DNA of 64,000 nt, from positions 992,001-1,056,000 of the forward strand of contig NZ_CP095390.1 of NCBI RefSeq assembly GCF_023008585.1, in the 5' to 3' direction. This document shows, in pieces, positions 32,333 to 42,278 of the stretch. The position numbers and the translations under genes are program-made. A model generated the notes under the pieces. The model searched no databases. It had not been told where the DNA came from and was given only the letters and a program-made list of their open reading frames with translations. The stretch comes from Natribaculum breve (GTDB lineage: Archaea; Halobacteriota; Halobacteria; Halobacteriales; Natrialbaceae). Numbering within the stretch: position 1 is the stretch's first letter; each line of letters opens with the position of its first letter.

Positions 32333-35300
32333 ATGCCGACAATCGGGTTGTATACGGCGACCGAAAACGAGTTAGGTGCGATACAGCAGGCCGCAGGACG
32401 GCTCGAGTCGATCGACCTCGTCGTCCGGTCGGAGAGCGACCTCGAATCGGAGACGAGAATCGAGACGTTCGTCGACGAACTCGAGTCGGTCGACGCGGCG
32501 GTTTTCTGGCTCCACGGGGCCGAAGAGAGCATGCCCGGCTACGATCTGGCGACCGCGCGACTCGAGGAGGCCGGCGTTCCGCTGGTCGTGAAGGCGACGG
32601 GCGACGCCTACGCGCTCGAGGACACCACGGTTTCCGAGGAGGATCGCGAGCGGGTCTACGAGTACTTAGAGCGGGGCGGCGTCGTCAACCTCGAGCACTG
32701 CTGTCGCTACCTCGCCAGCGAGTACGGCGACTACGACGGCGAATACGACGACCCGGTCGAACTTCCGACGGAGGGCGTCTACCACCCCGACTATCCCGCG
32801 GTGGAGTACGAGGAACTGCTCGAGACCCACGATCCCGACGAACCGACGATCGGCGTCTGGTTCTACGAGTCCCACTGGACCCACGCCAACACGCGCTACG
32901 TCGACGCGCTCGTCCGGGCGCTCGAGGAGAAGGGCGTGAACGTCCTCCCCGCGTTCTGTAACCCCGCGACCGACGAGGAGGGCCAGGAGAACGCCGAGTG
33001 GGTGGCGCGAAACTGGTTCAGCGACGAGGACGGGCCGATCGTGGACGCCGTCGTGAGTTCCTTCATGTTCTCGCTGGGGATGAGCGAGCGCGGCCGGTCG
33101 GCCAGCGACGAGGGCAGTACGGACGAGATCTTCCTCGAGGAACTCGGAGTTCCGGTCCTGCAGGCGATCACGACGATGCGTTCCCGGTCGCGCTACGAGG
33201 CCAACGACACGGGCGTGATGGGCTTCGAACTCGCGCTCTCGGTGGCGCTGCCGGAGTTCGACGGCAACGTCATCACCCATCCCGTAAGCGGGAAAGAACG
33301 GATGGACGACGAGGCGGGCGTCGGCAGCGCGCCGAAACAGCACTTCCCGATCGAGGATCGGGTCGACCACGTCGCGAGCCTCGCGGTCAACTGGGCACAG
33401 CTTCGACACACGCCAAACGAGGACAAAAAGGTCGCCGTCGTCCTCCACAACTACCCGCCGAGCGACGACGGCATCGGCACCGCCTTCGGGCTGGACAGCC
33501 CCGAGAGCACGGTCAACCTGCTCGAGGAACTCGAAGAGCGTGGATACAGACTCGAGGACCGCCCCGGGGACGGCGCGGAGTTGATCGACGTGCTGACCTC
33601 CCAACTCACCCTCGATGACCGCTGGGTGGCCCCCGAGGACGTCCGCGAGTTGAGCGTCGACGTGGTCTCGCCCGATCAGTACCTCGAGTGGTTCGAGACG
33701 GCCGACGAGGGCTTTCGCGAGAACGTCGTCGAGGAGTGGGGCGAACCGCCCGAGCGACCGTTCGCCATTCCCGGCGTGGAGTGTGGGAACGTGCTCGTGA
33801 CGGTCCAGCCCCCGCGTGGCTTCGGCATGGACCCCTCGAAGGTCTACCACGACTCCGATCTGCAGCCCCCACACGACTACTACGCCTTCTACGCCTGGCT
33901 GCGCGAGGAGTTCGAGGTCGACGCGGTCGTCCACCTGGGCACCCACGGCAGCCTCGAGTGGCTCCCCGGCAAGACCGTCGGTCTGGACGGCGAGAGCGCC
34001 CCCGACGCGCTCGTCTCGGACCTGCCGAACGTCTACCCCTACATCGTCAACAACCCCGGCGAGGGGACCCAGGCGAAACGGCGGTCGTACGCGGCCATCG
34101 TCGACTACCTCACGCCCGTGATGCGTGCCGCCGGGACCTACGACGACCTGGCCGAACTCGAGGAACTGGCGAGTGAGTACCGCGAGGCGGGAATGGAAGA
34201 CGCGCGAAGCGACGAGGGCGAACACCTCGAGGCCCTCATCCGCGAGACGGTCGAGGAACTCGACCTGGCCGTCGAACTCGGCATTGCGGGCACGATCGAC
34301 GAGAAGGCAGACGTCCGAGGGCCGGACGAAGCCGGCTCGACCCTCGCGGAGGGAGAGGTCGAGGGTGACGAGGTCGACGTCGACGACCTCGTCGAACGTA
34401 TCCACGAGTACCTCACCGACGTCAAGACCACCCAGATCCGGATGGGCTTACACACGATGAGCGAGCCCCCGGCGGGCGAGCGGCTGGTCGAGTACCTCGT
34501 CGCGCTCACCCGTCTCGAGAATCCCGGCGCGCCGAGCCTGCGCGAGAGCGTGGCGGGCGCACTCGGCGTCGACTACGAGACCATGCTCTCCTCGCCGGGA
34601 ACCTACGACGAGGACCTCGGCATGACCTACGCCGAGGCCGCCGACGTCGTCTACGAGACGAGCGTCGAGTTGATCGAGACGCTCGCGGAACACGACTTCG
34701 ACGTCCCCGTCTCCGAACTCGAGGGCGGGCCCGACGACGAGGTCAACGTCAACCTGCTCATCGTCGACCTCGAGACCATCGGCGACGCGAAGGCCAAGCC
34801 GGGCGCACACGACGACCTGCGCGAAGTTCTCGCGTTCATCTGTGAGGAAGCCGCACCCAGGGTCCACGGAGCCGAAGACGAGATCCCGCGCACCGCGGAC
34901 GCCCTCGAGGGCGAGTACGTCCCGCCAGGAGGATCGGGCGCACCCACCCGCGGCGGCGTCGACCTGCTGCCGACCGCGCGGAACTTCTACACGCTCGACC
35001 CCCGCAAGGTGCCGGCGAAAGCCGCCTGGCAGGTTGGCCGGGAGGTGGCGGAGGGCGTCCTCGAGCGCCACCACGCCGAGAACGGCGAGTACCCCGAGGA
35101 GATCGGCGTCGTGGCGTGGGGGACCCCCACGATCCGCACCCGCGGGGAGACAATCGCCCAGGTGCTCGCGACGATGGGCGTCCAGCCGGTCTGGACCGAC
35201 GCGGGCCGGATCGACGACGTCGAGCCCATTCCGCTCGAGGAACTGGGCCGACCGCGCATCGACGTGACCACCCGGGTTTCGGGACTGTTCCGCGACGCCT

Positions 35301-36211
35301 TCCCCGCCGCTGCGGGCGTGATCCACGACGCCGTCGACGCGGTGGTCGACCTCGACGAGCCGACGGAGTTGAACTACGTGAAAAAGCACGTCGAGGAGGA
35401 AGCCGCCGAACTCGCAGACGACGGCCTCGAGGAGAAAGACGCCCTGAAGGCCGCGAAACACCGCGTGTTCACCACCAAACCCGGCGGCTACGGAGCCGGG
35501 ACGAACAAGGCCGTCGACGAGGGCAACTGGGACGATCGCTCGGACCTCGCGAGCGTCTACGTCCAGTGGGGCGGCTACGCGATGGGCTCGAGAGGGCGCG
35601 TCTCGGACGCCCACGACTCCTTCGAGCGTCGTCTCTCGAGCGTCGACGCCACGGTGAAGATCGAGGACACGATGGAACAGGACGAGTTCGACTCCTCGGA
35701 CTGGTACGCCTTCCACGGCGGCTTTATTTCGGCGGTGGCGGAGGTCTCCGGGGAAGAACCCGCCTCCTACGTCGGCGACTCGAGCGACCCGGACGACGTG
35801 GCCGTCTACACCAACGAGGAGAAAGTCCGCAAGGCGATGCGCGCCCGCGTGCTCAACCCCGACTGGCTCGAGTCGATGGAAGAACACGGCTACAAGGGCG
35901 CGGGCGACCTCTCGACGACGGTCGACGTCACCCTCGGCTGGGACGCCACGACGGACGTGATCAGCGACCGCCTCTGGGAGGCGGTTGCCGAAGCCTACGC
36001 CTTCGACGAGGATCGCCAGGAGTGGATGACGGAGGTGAACCCGTGGGCCCTCGAGTCGATCACTGCGACGCTGCTCGAGGCCATCGACCGGGGCCTCTGG
36101 GATGCCAGCGAGGAGATCGAGGACCGATTGAGAGATATCAACCTCTCCGTGGAGGGCGACCTGGAAGCGCGAACGACCAACGAGGTTGCGGAGGTGACTA
36201 CCGATGACTGA
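32333..36211 (+). CDS. cobN: Cobaltochelatase large subunit CobN
   Basis: A 1292-aa CobN/BchH-type subunit that binds the tetrapyrrole. Hallmarks are VHLGTHGSLEWLPGKTVGL at about 533-551, YPYIVNNPGEGTQAKRR, and AWGTPTIRTRGETIAQVLATMG near 926. An insertion rich in acidic residues (about 620-690) is halophilic. With the ChlID ATPase it forms a late, ATP-dependent chelatase, although the cluster also encodes CbiX for early insertion. Followed by cbiC with a stop-start overlap of 8 nt. Confidence 0.95.
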   Translation: MPTIGLYTATENELGAIQQAAGRLESIDLVVRSESDLESETRIETFVDELESVDAAVFWLHGAEESMPGYDLATARLEEAGVPLVVKATGDAYALEDTTVSEEDRERVYEYLERGGVVNLEHCCRYLASEYGDYDGEYDDPVELPTEGVYHPDYPAVEYEELLETHDPDEPTIGVWFYESHWTHANTRYVDALVRALEEKGVNVLPAFCNPATDEEGQENAEWVARNWFSDEDGPIVDAVVSSFMFSLGMSERGRSASDEGSTDEIFLEELGVPVLQAITTMRSRSRYEANDTGVMGFELALSVALPEFDGNVITHPVSGKERMDDEAGVGSAPKQHFPIEDRVDHVASLAVNWAQLRHTPNEDKKVAVVLHNYPPSDDGIGTAFGLDSPESTVNLLEELEERGYRLEDRPGDGAELIDVLTSQLTLDDRWVAPEDVRELSVDVVSPDQYLEWFETADEGFRENVVEEWGEPPERPFAIPGVECGNVLVTVQPPRGFGMDPSKVYHDSDLQPPHDYYAFYAWLREEFEVDAVVHLGTHGSLEWLPGKTVGLDGESAPDALVSDLPNVYPYIVNNPGEGTQAKRRSYAAIVDYLTPVMRAAGTYDDLAELEELASEYREAGMEDARSDEGEHLEALIRETVEELDLAVELGIAGTIDEKADVRGPDEAGSTLAEGEVEGDEVDVDDLVERIHEYLTDVKTTQIRMGLHTMSEPPAGERLVEYLVALTRLENPGAPSLRESVAGALGVDYETMLSSPGTYDEDLGMTYAEAADVVYETSVELIETLAEHDFDVPVSELEGGPDDEVNVNLLIVDLETIGDAKAKPGAHDDLREVLAFICEEAAPRVHGAEDEIPRTADALEGEYVPPGGSGAPTRGGVDLLPTARNFYTLDPRKVPAKAAWQVGREVAEGVLERHHAENGEYPEEIGVVAWGTPTIRTRGETIAQVLATMGVQPVWTDAGRIDDVEPIPLEELGRPRIDVTTRVSGLFRDAFPAAAGVIHDAVDAVVDLDEPTELNYVKKHVEEEAAELADDGLEEKDALKAAKHRVFTTKPGGYGAGTNKAVDEGNWDDRSDLASVYVQWGGYAMGSRGRVSDAHDSFERRLSSVDATVKIEDTMEQDEFDSSDWYAFHGGFISAVAEVSGEEPASYVGDSSDPDDVAVYTNEEKVRKAMRARVLNPDWLESMEEHGYKGAGDLSTTVDVTLGWDATTDVISDRLWEAVAEAYAFDEDRQEWMTEVNPWALESITATLLEAIDRGLWDASEEIEDRLRDINLSVEGDLEARTTNEVAEVTTDD

Positions 36212-36965
36212 CACCGACAGTGAATACGAGACGGAGTACGCGGATCTGGGCGCGACGACCCAGGAGGCGATGGACATCGCCGAGACGAGCATGGACATCG
36301 TCCGGCAGTTCGTCCCCGACGAGACGCTCGCAGATCGGATCCGCCAGAAGTCCGTCCACTCGATGGGAGACGTCGAGTTCCAGCACCTGCTCCGCTTCAC
36401 CGGCGAGGACGACCTCGGGGACGACGAGGACGCACCCGTTCGGGCGGGAGCGAGAGCCGTCCTCGAGGAGGCGAACGTCGTCACGGACATCACGATGTCC
36501 CAGGCGGGGATCACCGGCCGCGGGCACGACTGCGAGAAGCACAAGGCGATCGGCCACGGGGCCGAACTCGCGAACGAGACGGGGATGACCCGGACCGCTG
36601 CGGGCGTGCTCGAGCTCGACAAACGGGGCGTCTACGACGGTGCGATCGCGACGATCGGCAACGCTCCGACGGCAGCCTTCGCACTCGCTGACTGCATCGA
36701 GAACGGCACCCGGCCGGCGGTCGTCGTCGCGACTCCCGTCGGCTTCGTCAAGGCCGAGGAGAGCCGCCAGCGGATCCGCGAGATCGGCGAGGCCTACGGC
36801 GTCCCGGCGATCACGAACGTCGGCCGACGCGGCGGCAGCGGGCTGGCCGCGGCGCTGACGAACGAACTGATCCACGTCGCGACGGACGTCCGGACGGGCG
36901 AACTCGAGCTCGAGCAGACGGCCGAGAAGCGCGCGAGTACCGACGCGGAGGTCTCGAACCGATGA
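36204..36965 (+). CDS. cbiC: Cobalt-precorrin-8 methylmutase
   Basis: A 253-aa CbiC/CobH protein that moves the C11 methyl to C12 giving cobyrinate. Motifs: IVRQFVPDETLADRIRQKSVHSMGD with the catalytic His near 52 (SVHSMGD), ITMSQAGITGRGHDCEKHKAI, and IGNAPTAAFAL. Its start overlaps the cobN stop and its stop overlaps the cbiE start (ATGA), so cobN-cbiC-cbiE-cbiA are translationally coupled. Confidence 0.94.
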   Translation: MTDTDSEYETEYADLGATTQEAMDIAETSMDIVRQFVPDETLADRIRQKSVHSMGDVEFQHLLRFTGEDDLGDDEDAPVRAGARAVLEEANVVTDITMSQAGITGRGHDCEKHKAIGHGAELANETGMTRTAAGVLELDKRGVYDGAIATIGNAPTAAFALADCIENGTRPAVVVATPVGFVKAEESRQRIREIGEAYGVPAITNVGRRGGSGLAAALTNELIHVATDVRTGELELEQTAEKRASTDAEVSNR

Positions 36966-37816
36966 GCGACGACTACGACCTCGAGAGCGGGCCCGATCCG
37001 GCGACGTTCGCGGCTGCCGCGCCGGAACCCGACATCGACGAGGGCGCTGTGCCGAAGGGGCAGCGAGACGGAGGCGGTGAAACCGCCGGAGCGGACGACC
37101 CCGTCTACGCCGTCGGCGTCGGCCCGGGCAACCTCGAGTATCTCACCCCGCGTGGCGAGCGCGCCATCCGCGAGGCGGACGTCGTGGTCGGCTTTACGAC
37201 CGTCGTCGAGTTCGTCGAGGAGTGTACCGACGCGGACCTGCTGACCTGCGGGTACGAGGACGAGGCAGAGGCCCTCGCCGAATTCGCCGAACGCGTCGCC
37301 GGCGGCGAGTCGGGGACCGCCGTGGCGATGGGCGATCCCAACCACTCGGGCTACCAGTTCGTCGGGAAGGTCCAGGACGCGGTCCGGCACGAGGCCGACG
37401 ACTGGGGCGAGGAACCCCGTTCCGTCCGGATGATCCCCGGAATCTCCTCGCTGCAAGTGGCCGCGAGCCGCGCCCGGACGCCGATGGAGGACACCGAGTT
37501 CGTCACGCTCCACAAAAGCGGCGACCTCGAGGAAGACATGGACCGCCTCGCGGACGCCGTCGGCGACCGCCACCTGCTCGTCCTGCCCCGGCCCTACGAC
37601 CGGATGCCCGGCGACGTCGCCGAGTTCCTGCTCGAGCACGACGCGGATCCGAACCTCGAGGCGCTGGTACTCGAGAAGCTGACCCACGACGACGAACGGG
37701 TCCACCGATTCACGCTCGGGGAACTCGCCGAACACGCCGGCGGCGACGGGAAAGCGGAGACGCCCTTCTCCGACCTGGTGGTGCTCGCGGTTCGTCGGGA
37801 GGTCGAGATCGAATGA
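36962..37816 (+). CDS. cbiE: Cobalt-precorrin-7 (C5)-methyltransferase
   Basis: 284 aa. An acidic N-tail of about 45 residues precedes a tetrapyrrole methylase domain with VYAVGVGPGNLEYLTPRGER, AMGDPNHSGYQF and IPGISSLQVAASR, the CbiE/CobL-N pattern. It methylates C5. CbiT, its partner fused to it in CobL, is encoded separately 16 kb upstream in the same cluster. Overlaps cbiC and cbiA by 4 nt each. Confidence 0.9.
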   Translation: MSDDYDLESGPDPATFAAAAPEPDIDEGAVPKGQRDGGGETAGADDPVYAVGVGPGNLEYLTPRGERAIREADVVVGFTTVVEFVEECTDADLLTCGYEDEAEALAEFAERVAGGESGTAVAMGDPNHSGYQFVGKVQDAVRHEADDWGEEPRSVRMIPGISSLQVAASRARTPMEDTEFVTLHKSGDLEEDMDRLADAVGDRHLLVLPRPYDRMPGDVAEFLLEHDADPNLEALVLEKLTHDDERVHRFTLGELAEHAGGDGKAETPFSDLVVLAVRREVEIE

Positions 37817-39126
37817 GCGGCGGCCCACCGGGATTCGTCCTCGGCGGTACCAGTTCGGGCGTCGGCAAGACCGTCGCGACGCTCGCGATCGTCCAGGCGC
37901 TCGAGGGTGCTGGCTACGCGGTCCAGCCCGCGAAAGCCGGGCCCGACTTCATCGATCCGAGTCACCACGAGGCGGTCGCCGGCCGCCCTTCCCGGACGCT
38001 CGACCTCTGGCTCGAAGGCGAAGACGGTCTCCGGCGTAACTACTCTCGGGGCGAGGGCGACGTTTGCGTCGTCGAGGGCGTGATGGGCCTGTACGACGGC
38101 GACGGCTCGAGCACGGCGATGGTCGCCGAAGCGCTCGACCTGCCGGTCGTCCTCGTCGTCGACGCGAAAGCCGGCATGGAGAGCGTCGCGGCGACCGCCC
38201 TCGGATTCCGCGAGTACGCAGACGAAATCGGCCGCGACGTCGAGGTCGCCGGGGTCGTCGCCCAGCGAGCCCACGGCGGCCGCCACGAGGCGGGGATTCG
38301 CGACGCCCTCCCGGAGGATCTCGAGTACTTCGGCCGGATTCCGCCGAACCCGGACCTCGAGATACCGGACCGCCACCTCGGGCTCCACATGGGCGAGGAG
38401 GCCCCGCTTCCCGAGGAGGCGCTCTCGGAGGCCGCCGAAACGCTCGAGGTCGATCGGCTGGCCGCCGTCGCCAGCGAGGCGACGGTTCCCGACGCGCCGC
38501 TCGAGGACGGTGTCGACGTCGCCGCTCGAGTCGCCGTCGCCAGCGACGCCGCCTTCTGCTTCCGGTATCCGGCGACGCTCGAACGGTTCCGCGACCGGGC
38601 CGAGCTGGTGACGTTCTCCCCGGTCGCGGGCGACCCCGTCCCCGACTGTGACGGCGTCTACCTGCCCGGCGGCTACCCTGAACTGCACGCGGCCGACCTC
38701 GAGTCGTCGGGAACGCTCGAGGAACTGGGCCGACTGGCGAGCGAGGGTCTGCCGGTCCTCGGGGAGTGTGGCGGGCTGATGGCGATGTCCCGGTCGCTGA
38801 CGACGGCCGACGGTGACAGCCACGAGATGGCCGCCATCTTGCCCGCCGACGTGACCATGCACGACCGCTATCGCGCACTCGACCACGTCGAACTCGAGGC
38901 CATCGACGGAACGCTGACGGCCGACGCAGGCGAGCGAATTCGTGGCCACGAGTTTCACTACTCGAGTGCCGACGTCGACGTCGACGCCCGGTTCGCCTTC
39001 GAGACCGTCCGCGGAGACGGTATCGACGGCGACCACGACGGCCTGACCGAGTACGACTCGCTTGGAACCTACACGCACGTCCACGCCGAGAGCGGGGCGT
39101 TCGATCGGTTCCTCGAGCAGTTGTAA
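37813..39126 (+). CDS. cbiA: Cobyrinate a,c-diamide synthase
   Basis: 437 aa. An N-terminal ATP-binding dethiobiotin-synthetase-like domain has the P-loop GGTSSGVGKT at 11-20 and KAGPDFIDPSHHEAVAGR. The C-terminal class I glutamine amidotransferase has VLGECGGLMAMS, with nucleophilic Cys near 319, and GHEFHYS near 378. It amidates the a and c side chains of cobyrinate. Last of the overlapping cobN-cbiC-cbiE-cbiA series; the adenosyltransferase follows after 37 nt. Confidence 0.95.
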   Translation: MSGGPPGFVLGGTSSGVGKTVATLAIVQALEGAGYAVQPAKAGPDFIDPSHHEAVAGRPSRTLDLWLEGEDGLRRNYSRGEGDVCVVEGVMGLYDGDGSSTAMVAEALDLPVVLVVDAKAGMESVAATALGFREYADEIGRDVEVAGVVAQRAHGGRHEAGIRDALPEDLEYFGRIPPNPDLEIPDRHLGLHMGEEAPLPEEALSEAAETLEVDRLAAVASEATVPDAPLEDGVDVAARVAVASDAAFCFRYPATLERFRDRAELVTFSPVAGDPVPDCDGVYLPGGYPELHAADLESSGTLEELGRLASEGLPVLGECGGLMAMSRSLTTADGDSHEMAAILPADVTMHDRYRALDHVELEAIDGTLTADAGERIRGHEFHYSSADVDVDARFAFETVRGDGIDGDHDGLTEYDSLGTYTHVHAESGAFDRFLEQL

Positions 39127-39163
39127 TCGACGATACGAAACCGACCGACACCATACGCTGACC

Positions 39164-39862
39164 ATGACCGACGACACCGACACCGACGATCCGGAGAACC
39201 AGCTCGAACGAACGCCCGGCAAGGGCCGAACGCCCGACGCCCGGACGATCGAACCGCACGCACCCGAGGAGTTCGGCCTCACGCAGGTCTGGTGGGGCGA
39301 CGGCAAGGGCAAGACCACCGCCGCGCTCGGCATGGCCTTCCGAGCTGCCGGCCACGGCTACCGCGTCCACCTCCTGCAGTTCATGAAAGGCGGTGCCTCG
39401 AGCGTCGAGGACGTCCGCGGCGAGTACAACGCCATCGCGGCGATGCCCGGACTGAGCTACGAGAACACCGGCCACTACGGCTGGCACGGATTTCTCGACG
39501 GCTCCGAAGACGGCGAACACCGGGCGAAAGCACGGGGCGGCCTCGAGCGAGCGCGCGAACTCCTGGCCGCTGCCGCCGACGCCGACCTCGCCGAACCGCT
39601 CGCACTCGACGGCACGCCCGAGGAGGGGATGCACATGCTGATCCTCGACGAGATTCTCTACGCGGCGAATCGCGAGTTGATCGACCCCGCCGACGTCGTC
39701 TCGCTCGTCGAAGAGAAACCCGACGACCTCGAGCTCGTGCTCACGGGAGGGCACGAACGGCCCACGTACGTCGTCGACGAAGTCGACCTTGTCACGAACG
39801 TTCGCAAGGAGCGCCACCCGATCGACGCCGGCCAGCGGGCGCGGAAGGGGACGGAGTACTGA
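39164..39862 (+). CDS. cobO: Corrinoid adenosyltransferase (CobO/BtuR type)
   Basis: A 232-aa P-loop enzyme that transfers the 5'-deoxyadenosyl group of ATP to cob(I)yrinate diamide or cob(I)alamin. The nucleotide motif WWGDGKGKTTAALGMA is at about 43-58, then HLLQFMKGG and MLILDEILYAANRELID; GGHERP near 190 is typical of CobO. The N-tail of about 38 residues is polar. The ATG at 39164 gives the family start. A decayed copy of the palindromic repeat separates it from the convergent histidine kinase. Confidence 0.93.
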   Translation: MTDDTDTDDPENQLERTPGKGRTPDARTIEPHAPEEFGLTQVWWGDGKGKTTAALGMAFRAAGHGYRVHLLQFMKGGASSVEDVRGEYNAIAAMPGLSYENTGHYGWHGFLDGSEDGEHRAKARGGLERARELLAAAADADLAEPLALDGTPEEGMHMLILDEILYAANRELIDPADVVSLVEEKPDDLELVLTGGHERPTYVVDEVDLVTNVRKERHPIDAGQRARKGTEY

Positions 39863-39895
39863 TTCGTACGGACCGTCCGAAGTCGGTACCGGGAT

Positions 39896-39946
39896 AACCC
39901 CGAACCGTCTTGCGGTTGCGGCGGTACCCAGTCACAGCCCTCACTA
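39896..39946. repeat. Palindromic stop-adjacent repeat, copy D (partial)
   Basis: Read from the minus strand, TAGTGAGGGCTGTGACTGG then GTACCGCCGCAACCGCAAGA and CGGTT align with the first ~50 nt of copies B and C; the other end is lost or replaced. It begins right after the TGA of the histidine kinase and gives a TGA-TAG tandem stop. It lies in the convergent space with cobO. Confidence 0.65.
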
Positions 39947-42124
39947 TCAGACCAGCGGGAGTTCGATCGCGACGACCGTCCCGCGTGGCTCGCGATCCTC
40001 GATCCAGACCTCGCCGCCGTACCCGTCGACCAGTGTGTTCACCAGAAACAGCCCGAGTCCGGTACCGGGACTCTCGAGGCCCTTGACGCCGCGCTCGAAG
40101 ACGACCGCCTTCAGGTCGTCGGGGATCCCCGGGCCGTCGTCGGCGATGCGAACGACGAGCGTCGTTTCGTCGGCGGTCGCGCTGACGGTGACTTCGGGCC
40201 GATCCGTATCGTTGTGCCGGACGGCGTTGTTCAGAACGTTACCGAACACCGACGAGAGCATGCCGTCGGCTTCGACCCGGACGTCCGGGATCGAGCCGGC
40301 GACGCAGACGACCGCGTCCTCGTGGTGCGTCCGGAGTTTCTCGAGCTCCGACTCGAGAAAGCGACCGGGATCGACGGGACGAAGCTCTCGCGGTTCGTCT
40401 TCGACGATCGCGTTCGCCAGGTGACGAGCGTCGTTCGTCAGGTCGACCGTGTGCCGGGCAGCCGATCGAATCGTCTCGAGTCGCGACCGGGCGTCGCCCG
40501 TGGCGTCCTCGAGGAGGAGATCGGCCCAGCCGCACACCAGGTTCACGTCGTTTCGAACGTCGTGGCGCAGCACCTGGTTGAGCACGGACAGCGCCTCGGT
40601 TCGCTCCTCGAGGCGCTTCTCGCGACCCACGCGGTCGACGGCGCTCGCGGCTGCACCGGCGAGGAGTTCGGCGAGCTCTCGGCCGGCAGCGTCCAGTCGT
40701 TCCTGGGAGTCGAACGCGACGACGACGACGCTCCCGTCGCTCGTGGCAGTCTCGACCGTCACCGTCTCGTTCTCGGGGACCGACCGGTCGTCGCGCGCCA
40801 GTCCCGACCGCACCGCCACGTCGTCGGCCGGCGACGGCACGCGTCGTGGGGTCTCGACGACGTCGACGTCGACGTCCGGACGCCCATCACAGACCGCGAT
40901 CGCCGTCTGTCGGACGATCGTCTCGATCTCGTCGACGGTCGTCGCCTCGAGGAGCTTTCTGACCGCCGCGTTGAGCGACTCGAGTTGGCGTTCCCGCTCG
41001 AGTCGCTCGCTGATGTCACGGAAGATTCCGTGGACGACCGTCGTCCCCTCGAGTCGGACCGACGCCCGACTGATCTCGACCGGGATCGTCTGGCCGTCGG
41101 CGTCGACGACGTTGAGCGGACGGCCGTCGGTCGCGCGAAAGCGGTGGATGCCGTCGTCGGCGGCCGAGAACCCCTCGACGTACTGCTCGCGCTCGTCGGC
41201 CGGGTGAACGACCGTCTGCGGCGTGCCGACGAGTTCCTCGCGGGTGCGACCGAACAGGGTCTCTGCGGCCTCGTTGACCTCGACGATCTCGCCGCTGTCG
41301 GCGTCCGCGACGACGATGGGGTCGGGTGCGGCGTCGATCAGCGTCCGGTACTTGCGCTCGAGCGCCCTGATCCGGCGGATCCGGTCTTTTCGACGCGTGA
41401 CGTCGCGTGCGATCGCGACGATCCGCTCCTCGCCGTCGAAGCTGATTCGATCGAGGTGGATCTCGACAGGGAACTCGGTACCGTCGGCTCGCCGGTGGCG
41501 GCCGGTCAGGCACGTCGGGTCGTCGAATTCGCCGCTCCAGGCGTCCTCGAGTTCCGTCTCGTCGAGGCCGACTTCGACGTCGTCGATGGACCGCTCCAGT
41601 AGCTCCGCTCGCGAATAGCCGAGGCTACGACAGGCCTGCTCGTTGACGGCGACGACGTCGCCGTCGACGTCGTGGACGACGATCGCGTCCGGTGACCGTT
41701 CGACGATCGATCGATACCGCGCCGACTCGCGTCGGGTCGCGCTCGCCTCCAGCGCACCGTCGATCGCGTTCGCCAGTACGCGCCGTGACCCCGGCGTGTC
41801 GCGGTGGACGACGTCGTCGACGCCTGCGTCGATCGCCCGCTCGATCGCGGTCTCGTCGTCGGCTCCCGTCCAGAGGATCGTCCGGACGCGCGAACGCCGG
41901 GATCGAGCCGCCTCGAGGATCTCGACCGGGTCCGTCTCGCCGCTCGAGTCGCCGACGACGACGCACCCGACGCCGTCGTCGACTCGTGGCCCGATCGCGT
42001 CCGGAGCGACTCGTTCGACGTGCCACGTCCGGTCTGTGGTGCGTTCGGACGAGAGCACGTCGTCCGGTCGCTCGAGTCCGACACACGCGACCGTCTCAGC
42101 TCGCGTCGAGACGTCGATCTCCAT
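39947..42124 (-). CDS. PAS-PAS-GAF histidine kinase with receiver-like N-terminus
   Basis: A 725-aa soluble sensor kinase. A receiver-like or degenerate region spans about 1-125, PAS 1 about 135-245 (RSPDAIVVHDVDGDVVAVNE), PAS 2 about 256-375 (APDPIVVADADSGEIVEVNE), and a GAF-like part about 380-500. The HisKA H-box has H521 in VLRHDVRNDVN. The HATPase has NVLNNAVRHND, DDGPGIPDD and GTGLGLFLV. No membrane helix, so it senses a cytosolic cue (redox, light or ligand). The ATG at 42124 is chosen because the longer frame upstream is Ser/Thr-rich antisense sequence. No response-regulator gene is adjacent. Confidence 0.9.
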   Translation of the reverse strand: MEIDVSTRAETVACVGLERPDDVLSSERTTDRTWHVERVAPDAIGPRVDDGVGCVVVGDSSGETDPVEILEAARSRRSRVRTILWTGADDETAIERAIDAGVDDVVHRDTPGSRRVLANAIDGALEASATRRESARYRSIVERSPDAIVVHDVDGDVVAVNEQACRSLGYSRAELLERSIDDVEVGLDETELEDAWSGEFDDPTCLTGRHRRADGTEFPVEIHLDRISFDGEERIVAIARDVTRRKDRIRRIRALERKYRTLIDAAPDPIVVADADSGEIVEVNEAAETLFGRTREELVGTPQTVVHPADEREQYVEGFSAADDGIHRFRATDGRPLNVVDADGQTIPVEISRASVRLEGTTVVHGIFRDISERLERERQLESLNAAVRKLLEATTVDEIETIVRQTAIAVCDGRPDVDVDVVETPRRVPSPADDVAVRSGLARDDRSVPENETVTVETATSDGSVVVVAFDSQERLDAAGRELAELLAGAAASAVDRVGREKRLEERTEALSVLNQVLRHDVRNDVNLVCGWADLLLEDATGDARSRLETIRSAARHTVDLTNDARHLANAIVEDEPRELRPVDPGRFLESELEKLRTHHEDAVVCVAGSIPDVRVEADGMLSSVFGNVLNNAVRHNDTDRPEVTVSATADETTLVVRIADDGPGIPDDLKAVVFERGVKGLESPGTGLGLFLVNTLVDGYGGEVWIEDREPRGTVVAIELPLV

Positions 42125-42278
42125 TCTCAGACCCGAGTATCGGAATGCCAGCGAGTAAACAGTTCCGCTCCCGCGAGATCGTCGCAGCCCGGAGACTGCC
42201 CCGCAAAAGAACTTGATGCCCGGCGTGGTACGCCACGCGGAACGCTGATCGCCAGCGTTCTCACCGGAGGGGACGAAC

